Of a stretch of 64,000 bases of DNA, positions 41,758-54,089 are shown in pieces. A program made the position numbers and the translations under genes. The DNA lies in assembly GCF_000208745.1 (NCBI RefSeq), contig NC_030852.1:29285801-29349800 (forward strand), written 5' to 3'. Within the stretch, counting starts at the first letter, position 1, and every line of letters starts with the position of its first letter. This DNA comes from Theobroma cacao. Its lineage: Eukaryota; Streptophyta; Magnoliopsida; Malvales; Malvaceae. A model generated the notes under the pieces. It had not been told where the DNA came from and searched no databases. It saw nothing but the letters and a program-made list of their open reading frames with translations.

Positions 41758-44700
41758 TATGCTATGTTGTTTAGGTTATGGATTTCCATTTTTGCCCTGC
41801 TATTTTGTTTTCCTTTTCACTTTCTTGGTAATATTGTGTGTTTCTTTGTCTTTTATTTTCCTTTTGCACCAAGGGAGACATATATGTTTGTTGATATAAT
41901 TATAGTCTCCCGCGTGTCTATTCTTTTTTGTTATCATGGTTTTCATGAGAATAATAATAATAATAATAACAATAATATATATATATATATATTAAAATCT
42001 TCTGTCACTTTTAATAGTATTAATACACTGAATGCACCTTTTTTATATAAAAATTCATAATTAATATGTCCTTAAAATTCAAAAATAATAATGATAATAA
42101 CAATCCAGGATGGTTGCAAATGGAGTCCGTGAAACCGTAACCCATCAAATGGGATAAGCTGAGGGCCGGGAATTGGAAAAATATTATTGTGGCAAGAATT
42201 TCAAAAGTTTGGACCAGTGGGAGGGTTAACAGGGACAGGGGAGTGAGCAATAAAAAATAATTAGCAGAATTTCTAGTCCTTCTAGATGATGGGACTTAAG
42301 CGCTCTTTTGCTTTCAAATGTGTTATCTCAAATCTCAATCACAAAGCATTACTTGCATTTGCCTATACAACACGCTGGGACCTTTGTTTTTAGTCTTCTT
42401 TGTGCACTTATCAACTCAACAGTTGACCGCCATCCATGCTGACTGTCCTTTTTTTCTTTTTAAAGGTTGAACTTTTTGTCACGTTACCCCACATGGGAAG
42501 TCAATCTTAATCGTATTCATGATAATCAAAATTCAATTAAAGCTGTCTATTTGCTCTTTGTTTTTTTGGAAAATTATAAAAAATTGAATAATATCAAATT
42601 AAAACCTTATTTATTCTTTCCCATCTCTTATGTGTTATAAAATATAAAGAAATAGTATGTAGACATTTTTTTAATTTTTTTTATTTAAACAAAGTGTAGG
42701 TATATTTCTTCCCTTTAATTAATGTGTAAAATGATCTTACAATTAAACGATTTTCATCGTCTCATTTTATTATTCGCGTGTTAAATCTTGAAATTCTTAT
42801 ACACAATCTCCAACCTTCTTGAAAAAATATATAAAAATCAGGTACTATGATGAACGATCGATTGATCATTTCGTTTGCCTCTACAAGAGAGGATAAGCTT
42901 AATGCTATTATTATTACCATCGGTCCTGGATTTTAATTTCTATACCAGATAAGAGAAAAGTTCTTAAAAAAGAAAAGAGGAAGAAAACGATTGGTCCTTT
43001 GGTTAACTAAATGGGCCTAACCCATGCCCACCAATGGTCATTTCACCTTTTCCTCGGCAATTCTTCGGCCCAGAAAGGATGAAAAGAGTACCTAAAGTAT
43101 ATCATAATGTTGCAGACAACCCAAGAAAAAGACAGAACCAGTGAACTCAAGCATATTACTTAGTAAAATGTCATGTTTCCAGAGGATGTTATGTTTCCTA
43201 ACAAGGATGCTAATGTTGAGAACATGGGTCCATCGGGATCCCAAATCACCAACATCGATCGTGGCCTAATGCAAGTGCTGTTAAACGGCACCTACTATTA
43301 CACCAAGATTCAAGAGCAGAGAGAGACGTATGATTCAGCGGAAGAAACAAGGCACATTTATGGTCCTCGTACGAATTCTTTTGCTCTGCCGGTTTTCTGT
43401 TGTCTAATGTCTCCTCCTGATTGCGCTGTTTTTTCATTTTTCCTCTCTCTTTGAGAGAAAGAAATTAATTTGGCTCTTGTCCTAAGTTGTTACCCTTACC
43501 GCTATTACATGGTTTGTCTGTCTCGGTGCACTGAACCCCTCCTCATTAGTCATCTTTGTCAACTGTGACGTTAACTAGTCCTTTTTTGTTGATGACCTGT
43601 TGCTCTGCTGACATCAACTCCGTCTGATGAACAATCTAGATTTCAAGTTCAGCTGTTGAGGTTAAAGTTGAAAGTGGAGCAGAAACATTTTCTAAAAATC
43701 CTAATCACTGTTCGCTTTTATTGGTGGCAAAAAAGAAGCAACATGAATGTGTTGTTCTTAATCAATTAGCCTAAAGAGTTCGATACGTAAATCCCTTGAA
43801 GAACATTGGCTTGGTCAAGTTCAGATTCAATCTTGAGAGGGAGGGTAAAATTCGAGGTCAAAAGCATGTCACTCCTAGCTAGGTTGGTCCTGAGTGATGA
43901 ACACTGTAAATCGCGACTTAATTACTTTTTCTATATAATTCCTCAAATATTTCTGCTGACACTCCATCAAGGTGGTATCTCTACTGACACTCCATCAAGG
44001 TGATGCGAATACACTGGAAGATGTTCAACAATTGAAGGCAACTGATAGGTCATAAGCTGGAAAAGAAAAGCCTAGACCTTCTTTAATACAAGCGGTGTCC
44101 ATTTATAGTGGTCTTGGCCTGTGGGTCTTGACTGTGTGAAATAGGGGCCTACAGTATTACCCTGTCAGAAGGGGACCAAAGCTATTTTGTGGTGCACTGT
44201 GGGAGTCTGCGAATGAGGGGGTGGACGCTTTGTTTTTGTGGTCATTTTAGCTATTCCTGTTATTATGATGGTGTGCCTTGAAAATTTTGGTTTACTTGCT
44301 GCTGCACACAAAACTTGGTCCTCGATTCATTTATGACTCCAAACAAAATTACCACTTTCTTTATTGAAATTTCAAACTTCACTGATTCAAATACCCAATT
44401 CATTATGTCTCTAGTCTAGTTTGGATGTCGCATTGCGATATATCATGCTATAGATTTTTGCTCCTATTTCTTGTCTGTGACTACCTTTCTTCCACATTGC
44501 AAATTAAGTGTATACAGCCACGGCTGCAACAATACTTTTACAAAATCTTACAGGTCATTTTCCAATACTGAACTCTATAGCAGAAAGGAGATGCATTGAT
44601 TTTTTATACTTTTCGGTCTCATTTCCTTGTCATTTTAGTATAATCTTCTGCTTTTCTTTCCTTTTTCTTTTTCTCTTTTTCTTAGATAAGCCTAGAGTCT

Positions 44701-46070
44701 ACCTTCTACGTAAAATGTTCATTGATTGTGAAATTTTAAATTCATGAATACAAATTTGAATGTGAATCAACAAATTATCCCATACTGAATTGGGTCTTAC
44801 AACAACTTACTAGAAACCCAAGTAGAAGAAATGATGAAATAGGTAGATCTGCCAACAACTAAATGGACAAATTGAATCATAAATGAGAAGTGAATGATTG
44901 TTCTGACTTCTGAGTGAGACCCCAGCTGTGTTTGTGGAGGTTGGATAAGAAAATTCAGAATATAGACAAAGAACTTGTGGAAAACAATTGTCCAGGGTAT
45001 GATCACAGTGGCTTGCTTTCTGAGGAACCAATCAACTAGTATATCAGATCTGGATAAGACCATGGATGCAGTGGACAGAGGCATAAAACTTTCCACTTCA
45101 ATGGTACAAGAATATATTGAGAGTATACTTGTCATAGGGGAACTTTATTGGCAGTTTCCTGCTGCCACACAAGGTCGGCAGATTGAATATTCAACAAACC
45201 ATCTGCATCTAGGATGGCTAGCCAGAGGGAGACTCAGAAGAGCATCTGCTTCAATGACTCCGCTTTTTACTTTTGAAATGAAATGATCTTAGACTTTAAC
45301 CATATACCAGTGAACTGCTTTCTAACCGTTCAAAAGTACTTTTTAAAAGCAGGATGAAACTGCAGAGATATCATGCTATGGCCCCTTTCTTTTTTAAGAG
45401 TGTTTTAACACAAAGATCCCAGGTTAGAAATATCAATGGCTTTGGTTTCCTGTTTTTTCTACCTAAATTTCATGGGTGTGAATCGACATTGCTGTTAATT
45501 TAAAAATTTGACGCAGCTATATTTTTTATATTGCAAGAATTCAGTGACCAACATACTAGTTAATATTCCCATTCCATCCTTTGTCCCACTTCTCCCCTTT
45601 CCCACCAAATTCCCACCACAATCTACCAGTTGTCCAGGAAAGAGCATAATCACCCAAGAAAATGAAAGAAAGAATAAAGTGGGAAAAACTGATAAGTCGT
45701 TTCAGGTCCTTCAAATCCAGAAATGATCACATCTTTGATATGAACAGCTCACCTTTCAAAGGTAGCATAATGCTTAACTGCAGAGATACAAGACACACAC
45801 AGTCGCACAACAAAAAAAATCCAAATCAGAGTTCCTTTCAAATTTTTCATAATGACCCATAACTTTACAAGTGAACCTACTCTACTCACTGCTCATCATA
45901 GCTAAACAATCAAACAACAATCCTAGCCTCCCTAAATTCCTTTTTTTCTCCTTTTTTCCCTTTCATTTTTTTTTACATCATCCTGATAATAAAAATCGAA
46001 GTCTCTATCCAATGTTTTCCTTCTATAGCTTTGATTAACAACATTTTTTTTTCCCGCGTGTTCTAGTACT
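41758..46070. other. Long intergenic region between the LEA_2 cluster and the MAKR gene
   Basis: Holds an (AAT)n/(AT)n microsatellite at about 41948-41993 and a 29-bp-period direct repeat of ACTGACACTCCATCAAGGTG at about 43955-44003. A 93-codon ATG frame at 43173-43454 matches nothing I know. No gene is supported. Confidence 0.4.
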
Positions 46071-47454
46071 TCAGGTGCTGAAAACATTTCCTTCTTCGCT
46101 GTATATTCTTGAGGAATCCATCAGTTTATCGTATGAAGAATTGCTTGTAACTCGTGACAAAAGAGAAGAATCTGAGGAAAACATAAATGTTCAATTAGAA
46201 CTTAATAAGTAGATTTTAAGATTTTTAAGTCAATAATTAGTGCACATACTAATGAACGTATATAGTGAAACCATACCTGTAGAAGATGCATTGCTTAACT
46301 TCTCTTGTGAAGAATCACTTGTACATCTCGACAACCATGAAGATTCTGCTGCCAAAACAAGCTAAGCATCAAATTCCAAAGTAAACCCAAAGATTATGAT
46401 TAGCTTAAGAACAAAATTAATTACTATAATTAGTACCGCCTGATGAATTGAAAGATCTCTTGCAATGCAAAATGGCGCTTTGGATCCCATCATGTTGCAG
46501 TACCAGCGAATCGTCTCTCCTACTAATTGGCGATGCTGCAGCCGAGGCTGATCTGCTCTTCCCCAAGTGCTTGCAAACCCCTCTAACTCCTGTTGAATGA
46601 TTCCCTTGCTTCTCCTTCAAGGAATATACCGTTGCCGGAGAAGCAGCTGGAGATGATATTGATAAGTCACCCGAGGCTTTTGTCTTGTCACTTTGACTGT
46701 TCCTTTTGGAGACTTTTACGTACAATGGCTTGATTATATTCAAGTATTTTTGTATCAGATCTTTTGATAATCTCTTTGAGGAATCGTCTGATAAAGAGTC
46801 CTCCGTTTTGCCTTTTGTCTTTCTCAAACTATTTTCTCTGGTGAAGATTGGGAGGTTCGGAGACTCTTCTATTTTGAATGTTACTTTCAAATGCTTGCTG
46901 CTGCCTTGGTTCTCACGCTTTGGGGTCTCCATAGAAATACCGATGAACTCTGTTTTCTCAGCTCTGTAAGTATTAGCATTTGCCATTGACTTTGACTTCT
47001 TGAGAGTAAAGACTCGAAATTTCGGAGCCGATTTTAACAGGGCTATGGGAGACTGAGGCTTGGAGCTTGGCTCAATGGGCATGATCTTTCTTTTGGAGAA
47101 GTGATCGTTGGGGGACAAGGAACGAGTTTGCTGTGGCAAGTCGAGGTCTTTATCACCAACATTCTTAGCCGATTCCTGGAGTACTCTATCTTCTCTGGAG
47201 TCATATCTTTTCTTGGCTCTGACACCGTTCTCTTCACTGTTGTTGCTGTGGAGATCTCCCTTGTTATCAAACTCATGCAAAGGAAGCTCCAAGTCGATGA
47301 AAGAGTCCTCCCCTTCATCCAACTCATGGTCTGAAACAACTGAAGACTTTGGAACCTCGGCGGTACCGCTGTTTCCACAACAAGGTTGGTTTCGGTTCTC
47401 TTTATGAGCGCCATAGCTAGGTTTCCAAAACCTGAGAAAATTGAGAGCATCCAT
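46071..47454 (-). CDS. Membrane-associated kinase regulator (MAKR5/MAKR2-like), three exons
   Basis: Exon 1 is 46437-47454 (339 codons plus one base), exon 2 is 46277-46348 (72 nt) and exon 3 is 46071-46171, stop TGA at 46071-46073. All junctions are GT-AG and in phase 1, giving 396 aa. MAKR proteins are BKI1-related, largely disordered, membrane-tethered regulators of leucine-rich-repeat receptor kinases. Hallmarks seen: an N-terminal MDALNFLRFWK, an acidic DSFIDLELPL motif (51-60), SAPKFRVFTLKKSKS (142-156), a basic conserved block KYLNIIKPLYVKVSKR (236-251), and RRDDSLVLQHDGIQSAILHC (312-331). Exons 2 and 3 encode similar Ser-rich tails. By synteny it matches Arabidopsis MAKR5 (At5g52870, from memory). 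Confidence 0.88.
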
Positions 47455-47500
47455 GGTTATGGAGAGAGAAAGAGAGAGAAGAAGAAGAAGAAAGAATCTT
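47455..47500 (-). promoter_or_regulatory. Pyrimidine-rich 5' leader of the MAKR gene
   Basis: Directly upstream of the ATG the minus strand reads CTTCTTCTTCTTCTCTCTCT, a CT-rich leader common in plant 5' UTRs. Confidence 0.5.
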
Positions 47501-47532
47501 GAGAGACGAGTGTGAGCTTTATGGTTTTGTTT

Positions 47533-47542
47533 CTTTTATAGG
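47533..47542 (-). promoter_or_regulatory. TATA box of the MAKR gene
   Basis: CCTATAAAAG on the minus strand, about 80 bp upstream of the ATG. Confidence 0.55.
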
Positions 47543-47688
47543 GGAGGAGTAGTTTAGCTCTCTCTTGAGATAAAACTAAAAAAGAGAGACCCTTTGCACT
47601 CCCTTTGATGGATGTGTTGACAGAAATTGAAAATGGTGTTTCAGGGGGAGCACAGAGTGAGGTAAGCTTTTTATTTCACTTTTACAAG

Positions 47689-47826
47689 AGAGAGAGAGAG
47701 AGAGAGCTTTGCTTTTGAACAGTGTTTATTTTGTAGCTTAGGTTGTTTTTACTTACAAAGGAATTGTTTGCGTGGATATACAGGTAGAGCACGTGACCGA
47801 CCTTGAGAGAGAGAGAGAGAGAGAGA
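47689..47826 (-). promoter_or_regulatory. Two (GA)n/(CT)n tracts upstream of MAKR
   Basis: Pure GA runs at about 47690-47707 and 47804-47825. GA repeats in plant promoters are bound by BASIC PENTACYSTEINE (BPC/BBR) factors; a regulatory role here is inference. Confidence 0.45.
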
Positions 47827-47829
47827 AAG

Positions 47830-50800
47830 ACAAATCTTGATTGGGAGCAATTGAGCATTAGAAATAGACTATTGCAAATGACAATTACTCTGTAAAAAGT
47901 TTGTAGTTTTAGACTACGATACAGAAATACAGATATTATACTGTTACAAATTCAGACTTGCAGGCATTGGAGACAGCCTTTTTACCTCTTTCTTTAGACT
48001 TCACCAAATTTTTGAATCCTGGATTTACATTTGCCCCACGCGCTGTCTGCTATTTACTGTTACAGATATTGCTTATGCTTGCTTTTACTCTCCCCCACTC
48101 TCTCACTCTCAGGTTTAACTCGGCACACTACTTCTGCCTTTGGACATGTTATTCCATTCCTATATAGATAATGAAAATCACAAAAAATTTCTCACCTTCG
48201 TAAAATTATTCGCTCCTTCTTTTATTTCTTTCAAATTTTCTAGTATTATTTTAGGTACATATGACCAAGCCCAGTAGCCATGGTCTTTTCTCTGCTTCTT
48301 TTTTTCTTCTTTTAATAATTACATTAAGCACTAGCTATATTTATCTGACCCTTATTTTTTAAATACGTTTACGTCAAACGTGATGGGAGGCAGGCCTAAA
48401 GAAATTCAAAGGAAGGGATTTATATTGTTTGTATTTTTGTTGGGTGGGCTTTCATGTCAACTCAAGTTTTCTAAAATTTTGGAGTAGTGTCGGCAATTAA
48501 AACTAAGCTAACACTATTTTAATCAAAGTCTAAGTCAGCCAAAATTGTTTGAAATATGGTTGGTGCTTTGTTTATCAAATTCCACCTTCCATGGTCCTAT
48601 TCAAACAAGCAAACTATATGCTTCAAATATGTTGGACTATCTTTCATAAACAATACTAAGACATCAGAATTATAGATCCTAATTCAACTCCTGAGTTTTG
48701 TTCAAAGAATTTGAACTTCATTTCCACTTTTAATCTGACAAAATCAGCACAATTATATAAAAGCAGTTAAAATCTATACACTAAAACATGCAAATGTCTG
48801 CTTCAATGTGGGCACGAAAATGAGTGCACTTGACACAAGGATTAAATTGAAGGCGGATAATTTAGTGCGAAATGCAAAGGCAGGCTGGGCACGCCAGAGG
48901 GAGGCGCGTGAAAGGTGAAAAGAGTGAAAGGCCCTTTATGGCAGAGGTAGTTTGACGGGGATTATGTTGCAGAAGACATTACGAGGGAGACGAGAAACTT
49001 CCAAAGAGAGGAGAAAAAGGACAAAAAAATGAAAGGGGAAAGGCCAAAGGGCCAAAAGCAAAAGACTCAAAAAAGAAGAGGGAAACGTAAGCTCTTTGTT
49101 AGAAACGAGAGAGAGTACTCTACTTTTCCACATGGTCTTAAAAGATCAGCTAGGTCAGACATTGGGTTCTTTTACAAGGCAAAGGCGGGGGTGTAGCTGT
49201 GGGCACGCATGTGTAGCAGTAATGCTTTGGGAGCCTAGCGACCTTTGAAGAGGTCCAACTCTACATTTTGGAGCTGGGGCAAAGGGTCCAAGTCTTACCG
49301 CAAAAGGTTTGACTTGCTGAGACGGGTTTTGGGGTCCCTTAGCCCTTGTTTACAGTGAAAGCCATAATGAAAGGAGAAGCTCCTAGCCCAAAAGAAACAA
49401 AAGTAGCCTTAAGCATATAACTTTGGAGTAGTACTTCTTTTTCTTTTTAAGATGCAAATACAAAGTAGTAGCATATTTTATGCCAAACTAAAAAAATAAA
49501 AAAGCAGCAGCACATTAAGCACATAATTTTCTAGCTCCCTTGGACAGTATCCTAGGTACCCTTTCTGTTTTTTCAGTCAGCAAACAAAAAGAAAAAGTGG
49601 CATTATGATCCATCCACATATTGATTTAAATATAGTTACGGATTAAAATTATACTTCGATCAAGTTAAAAATTGAAACTTTGATAACATAAGCAATGTAC
49701 ATTTCGCGGCTGCTTCCCATGAACTCGTTTTTCTTATATGATGGATAACTATCACGATCTATCACATTCATGAACTAGTTTTATGTTTTGTAATACTTCA
49801 TTATTACTCCTAAAAGTTCCATACCGTGTTTATGGCTTGCACGACGGCTATTTGAGACCTTGTCCTGCTTAAGCTTTAGCTGACCAACTAATTTTTTAGA
49901 TAGAAAGCAAAAAGATTAGGCTGATTCTGTCTACATATGCATTGCACCATTATATTATTATATATACATCCTCAAACTCATGTTTTCCATATGTACACAT
50001 ATTCTACAAGAATCACCATGCTTATTTTGTTCATACCATGGCATAATTGTCATGAGTTGCAAGATTCTGCGCCCTAAATCATGATGGTAACCTGCAAGTT
50101 GGGAATTTTTTTAATGCTTTCTTTGTCTTTTGGAGGGAGAAGTATTGTTCCCCACCACCATCATTGCCATTTACCCTTGTTGTCATCTCAGGTAGATCAT
50201 TCTATTCTACTGTTCTCCATCTGAATTCCCTTTTCCACGCAGCAGCCCACCATGGATTTTGTACTTCTCTTTGGTTTGTGGGTTTGGTGTATAAAGCTCT
50301 CACGCCTCTTAAAAAATTCAGAAATGTTGGCTGCTCTTATTGTTGCTTTAGGGAATTCTGTGAATTTTGTTGGCGACAACGTGGGGTCTTCGTGTTTGCT
50401 GTCGATTAAGAGGTTTGATTTTAAAAACTCTTTTGATATTGAAAGAAGATTATGTTGTCTCTCTGTTTAGGCTTTGTACGGACGATGACTTGGGTTCTCA
50501 AGACTGCTCATGGGCTATATACAGAGTAGTAGCCTAATGGGTCATTAGCTAAAGGTTGCATTTCACTCTGGCTCGTCCCAACTCTTTTGGGCCTTGCAGA
50601 TGCTATCTGGAACTAGATTTTGAATATTAAAAAATATTGTCGTCTAGGGTAAAGCATGAGTATTACTAACATTGCTTAATCTGCAGAGTTTTGGTTTGTG
50701 TTTAGTCGGTTCATCCATGGAGTTGCTAGCCATCATGACCTCATCACAAATATTTCCAACTTGGTATAGTGCGCACTAGCTTTATCTGTTTCTTCTCTTC

Positions 50801-51023
50801 TCTGTTTTCCCAACTAGCTCTTCAGGTGAAAATTCTCTTGAAATGTGAAGTTTATATTTGCTTATATGATACGACTTGACTATTTGGAAAGTGAAAACAT
50901 TCTATCCATAAAGAAACAAGAAATAAAAGTAAAAAAAAAAAAATCTGTGGGGTGCTTAATTCAATGCTAATATGCTTCATTAGTCAAACTGTTTTGTAGA
51001 AAGGAAAAGCATAAGAAAAAGCT
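47830..51023. other. Intergenic region between MAKR and the PMEI relic
   Basis: No gene supported. The small ATG frame 49133-48936 on the minus strand encodes a Leu/Phe-rich hydrophobic 65-mer that I do not recognise. A poly(A)-like run occurs at about 50931-50943. Confidence 0.35.
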
Positions 51024-51632
51024 CTAAATTTGGTGGATAACATCAGAAGATGCGGAAGCAAAGGCTTCAAAATGGTACAAGCTTGAACCCAAATCATTAG
51101 GAAGACTGGCTCCAATTATTAGATCGAAACACATATAATGAGCATCCTGTGACGTCCTAACTTGACGCTCTGACTCTTGGTAAAGATTTAGTGCCAAGGA
51201 ATCCAACGCTTGATAATTGTTATATATAATTCTACACTTGCTGGGAAATTCTTCAACCTGCGTTTCGGTCGTATTGGAAGCATAGTATCTGTAGAAATGT
51301 TAGCCCAAAGCCAAGGACTGATACAAAACACAGTCAATTGATACACTGCAGAGGCGTCTGATGTCTGTCTCTTGCTTGATTTGAGGATTAGAATAGAAGC
51401 ACTTGAGGCAGTATTCAGGACGTGATGTGTTGCTGCACACGATGCTGATAAGAGGATGATCATCTCCATTAGAAAACACTGGTTTCTGCTTTGAATTCTC
51501 TCCGTGCATTTTGATTGATTCTCTGGATGGTTGAAGAATGGTATTTATAAGGAAGACTGTTGGGATGAAGATCAGAAATGTGAAGCAAATGGGCAGGCTA
51601 CAGCTTGGAGAGGAGGCCATCTTCGATGGCAT
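51024..51632 (-). pseudogene. Pectin methylesterase/invertase inhibitor-like gene with an in-frame stop
   Basis: From ATG 51632 (alternatives: ATG 51620) the frame gives a hydrophobic signal segment (about residues 11-30), then IVCSNTSRPEYC with Cys66 and Cys75, the C-x8-C hairpin that opens the PMEI fold, and ETDIRRLCSVSIDC. A TAA at 51300-51302 (codon 111) interrupts it. The same frame then stays open for 91 more codons, containing a second Cys pair in the right place (SKCRIIYNNYQALDSL ... AHYMCFDLIIG) and the terminal helix, and stops at 51024. Total about 202 codons fits a PMEI, a secreted inhibitor of pectin methylesterase or invertase. No frameshift is seen, only this stop. It is either a young pseudogene or a sequence error. 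Confidence 0.72.
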
Positions 51633-51639
51633 AGACACC

Positions 51640-52415
51640 CTACAACCTAGGGCACAAAACGAAGATAATACAGAATTATGAGGGAGAAGTTATGGCTCAG
51701 TAAGCAACTGAACGTGACAGATTGGTTAAGAAAAAAAACATTAGAAAAAAGTTAAAATCAATCAAAGTTAATCAGACTTCCTAAAGTTATGGGAGAAAGG
51801 AAGCTTCCTTTCCCATGACAAACTATAGATACTAATACATGTTTCAAGCATATATCCTAAGATACTGGTTAATCGACATATATACATGGAAAGGTTTTTA
51901 TTGCATTTAACACTACAAATATAGTTTTTTTCAAAGAAGAGATACATAAGTATCCTCTCGCATGCTCCTTAGAAGAACCAAAAGGGAATAAATTGGAAGC
52001 TTCTTTTTAGGAGTAAATTATGAAATCGTGGGTTTTTCCATTTTTGAACTTAGACTATGTTTGATTTTATTGTACTATACATATATTCATGCTTTTACTA
52101 TTAGCTTTTGCATGGCACATGCATTACTACTAGTATTTTTTTAATGTAAAATTTAAATTTGTAGTTTTATTTTTATTTTATTTTTAAAAACTAAAGTTAT
52201 TAATAAAATGCTACATTTATTAATTGGTAAATTGAGTTTTTGAAATTTTTAACCAAAAAAAAAATGGAATGTGGTATCAACATATATGTAGTAGCAGACT
52301 TAAAATTTTACATAAAGAGTGATTAAATGCTAATTATATAAAGTCATAAATCTATATATCTTAAATTTTATATATATAATAAGAAAAAATAAAAAATTGA
52401 GAGGTGGCGTGCCAC
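51640..52415. other. Intergenic, AT-rich
   Basis: No gene. Around 52300-52436 a segment ending GACTCTGTCACTG (reverse complement CAGTGACAGAGTC) resembles one end of the GGCGGAG-type hAT MITEs. Confidence 0.3.
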
Positions 52416-52505
52416 CACCTTGACTCTGTCACTGCATATATGTATACATTGCATACACAACACCTTGACTCTGTCACTGCATATATGTATACATTGCATA
52501 CACAG
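52416..52505 (+). repeat. 45-bp perfect tandem duplication
   Basis: Two adjacent copies (52416-52460, 52461-52505) of a unit beginning CACCTTGACTCTGTCACTGC, identical except possibly the last base. The near identity implies a recent duplication. Confidence 0.9.
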
Positions 52506-52609
52506 ACATGGGCTACCTAAGGATCCTAATCAGTATATATATAAATAAATAAGTTAAATTGATTCTACCATTAATAGTATTGTATTTATTGTTGTCAGGC
52601 CAATTTATA

Positions 52610-54003
52610 GTAGACCATGGTTAAATTGTGCAATTAGTCATTATTCTATGCAAAAAGTATAGATTTAGTCATTGTATAATAATTTGTGTGAATTAAGTTC
52701 TTGTACTTTGTTAATTTCAATTTTTAACTCCCTCACCGTTAAATTTGACAGTTAAATATGTTGACATGGTATTTTGATTAAGCTGACATGACACTAATAG
52801 AGATGACGTAGCATAATACTGACATGGTAAAAATGTTAACTCTCAACGTGAGTTTAACAAAGAAATTAAAAACACACCTTAATCCTAAAGTAAAAATTAA
52901 ATGTGATTAACAAAAAATTGTTAAGAATTTTCATAAAAAAAAAACGATTAAGAGAGAAAGAAAAGAAAATCTACTGCCAAAGAGGGAGAATCAACTTCAT
53001 TGATGTTCAATAACATAGAAAACATGAACGACGAAGATGACGACTTGTGGATAGCAGTCAAAAGGATTACATCTCAAGTTGAGGTTACGCACTTAAGCTA
53101 ATTCAAGGATTAAAACATTTTTTAGTTAAATATTCCAGCTTTCACTTGAGGGGAGACATGCCACAATGCGAAAATGAGTGAAGGAATCTTATCCCAGGAC
53201 ATTAGCTTTGAAAAGGCAACTTGGGAATTCAAATCCTATTTGATGGGCTGCCAATTGCCAAATATCCAAACAAGAGTGCCGCCTTGTGATTGTAGGCGGT
53301 GATGCGGGAATAGGGGTTTGTACAATTGTACGAGTCTTTAACTTGACAGGCTAAGGAATTAATGAAATTTTCTTGTATATAAATGCTTAACTCTGAAGAA
53401 CCAAAGCTAATAGTCTAATAAAGCTAATGCTGAAGGTTTACCTTATGTTGGCAGATAAAACCATGCGCATGAGAATATTTAGTTAATTTTTCAATTTTAG
53501 ATAGATATAGAAGTGATGTAATTATCTAAAATTTTGATTTCTTTTGTTAAAAAACTGCTTTTAAATCTAGAATTGAAGATAGGGAAAATAATGAGTTATT
53601 TTTTTGAAGATTCAACTAGTTTTGAATTAGCAATTTTTCATTGAAAATTCAACTGATTAATACAAAGGCTTTGTTGCAATCTCATCTAATTTTTAATGAG
53701 GGTTAAAGTGTTTTTTTTTTTAATTTCTTTGCTAAACTCATGTGGAGAGTTAAGATTTTTTTATCAGATAAACATTTTGCCGTGTCGGTATTATACTACG
53801 TTATCTCTATCAATACTGTCAGTTTGATTAAAATATCACGTTAGTATATTAATAATTTAATTTAACGACGTTAGAGATAGAAAATGAAATTAAGGAATTG
53901 ACAAAATAAAAAGATCAAACTCATACAAATTATTATATAAGGATTAAATCTATAACCTTTATATAGTACAGAGATGAACTGCATAATTTAACCGTAGATC
54001 ATT
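52610..54003. mobile_element. Non-autonomous DNA transposon with inverted repeats of about 260-290 bp
   Basis: The sequence 52610-52872 recurs in reverse complement at about 53715-54003. Shared landmarks in order are GGTTAAATT, TATAGATTTA, ATAATAATTTGT, a CCGTTAAATT/GTCGTTAAATT block, TATTTTGATTAA/TATTTTAATCAA, ATAGAGATGACGTAG/ATAGAGATAACGTAG, GAGTTTAACAAAGAAATTAA/GAGTTTAGCAAAGAAATTAA. Such long termini suggest a Mutator-like (MULE) or foldback element. The 840-bp interior has no transposase motif but includes a short frame with DEDDDLWIAV near 53030, so captured host sequence is possible. Target duplication not resolved. Confidence 0.75.
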
Positions 54004-54089
54004 AGTAATTACCATTAATAATTATATATGATATTCTGATAAGTGATAAATAGTAGGTAAAATTAAATTTATTTAAAACTAAAAGGAAT

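Noticed and set aside
43173..43454. 93-codon ATG frame MFPEDVMFPNKD...
   Set aside because: Starts with ATG and has fair composition, but matches no family I know and shows no splice or promoter context.
44797..45286. Frames of 73-112 codons on both strands
   Set aside because: The plus frame (44975-45286) begins at TTG; no recognisable domain; the frames are mutually antisense.
48936..49133. 65-codon hydrophobic minus-strand frame, possible secreted peptide
   Set aside because: Leu/Phe-rich because the opposite strand is purine-rich; no signal-cleavage or peptide-hormone motif recognised.
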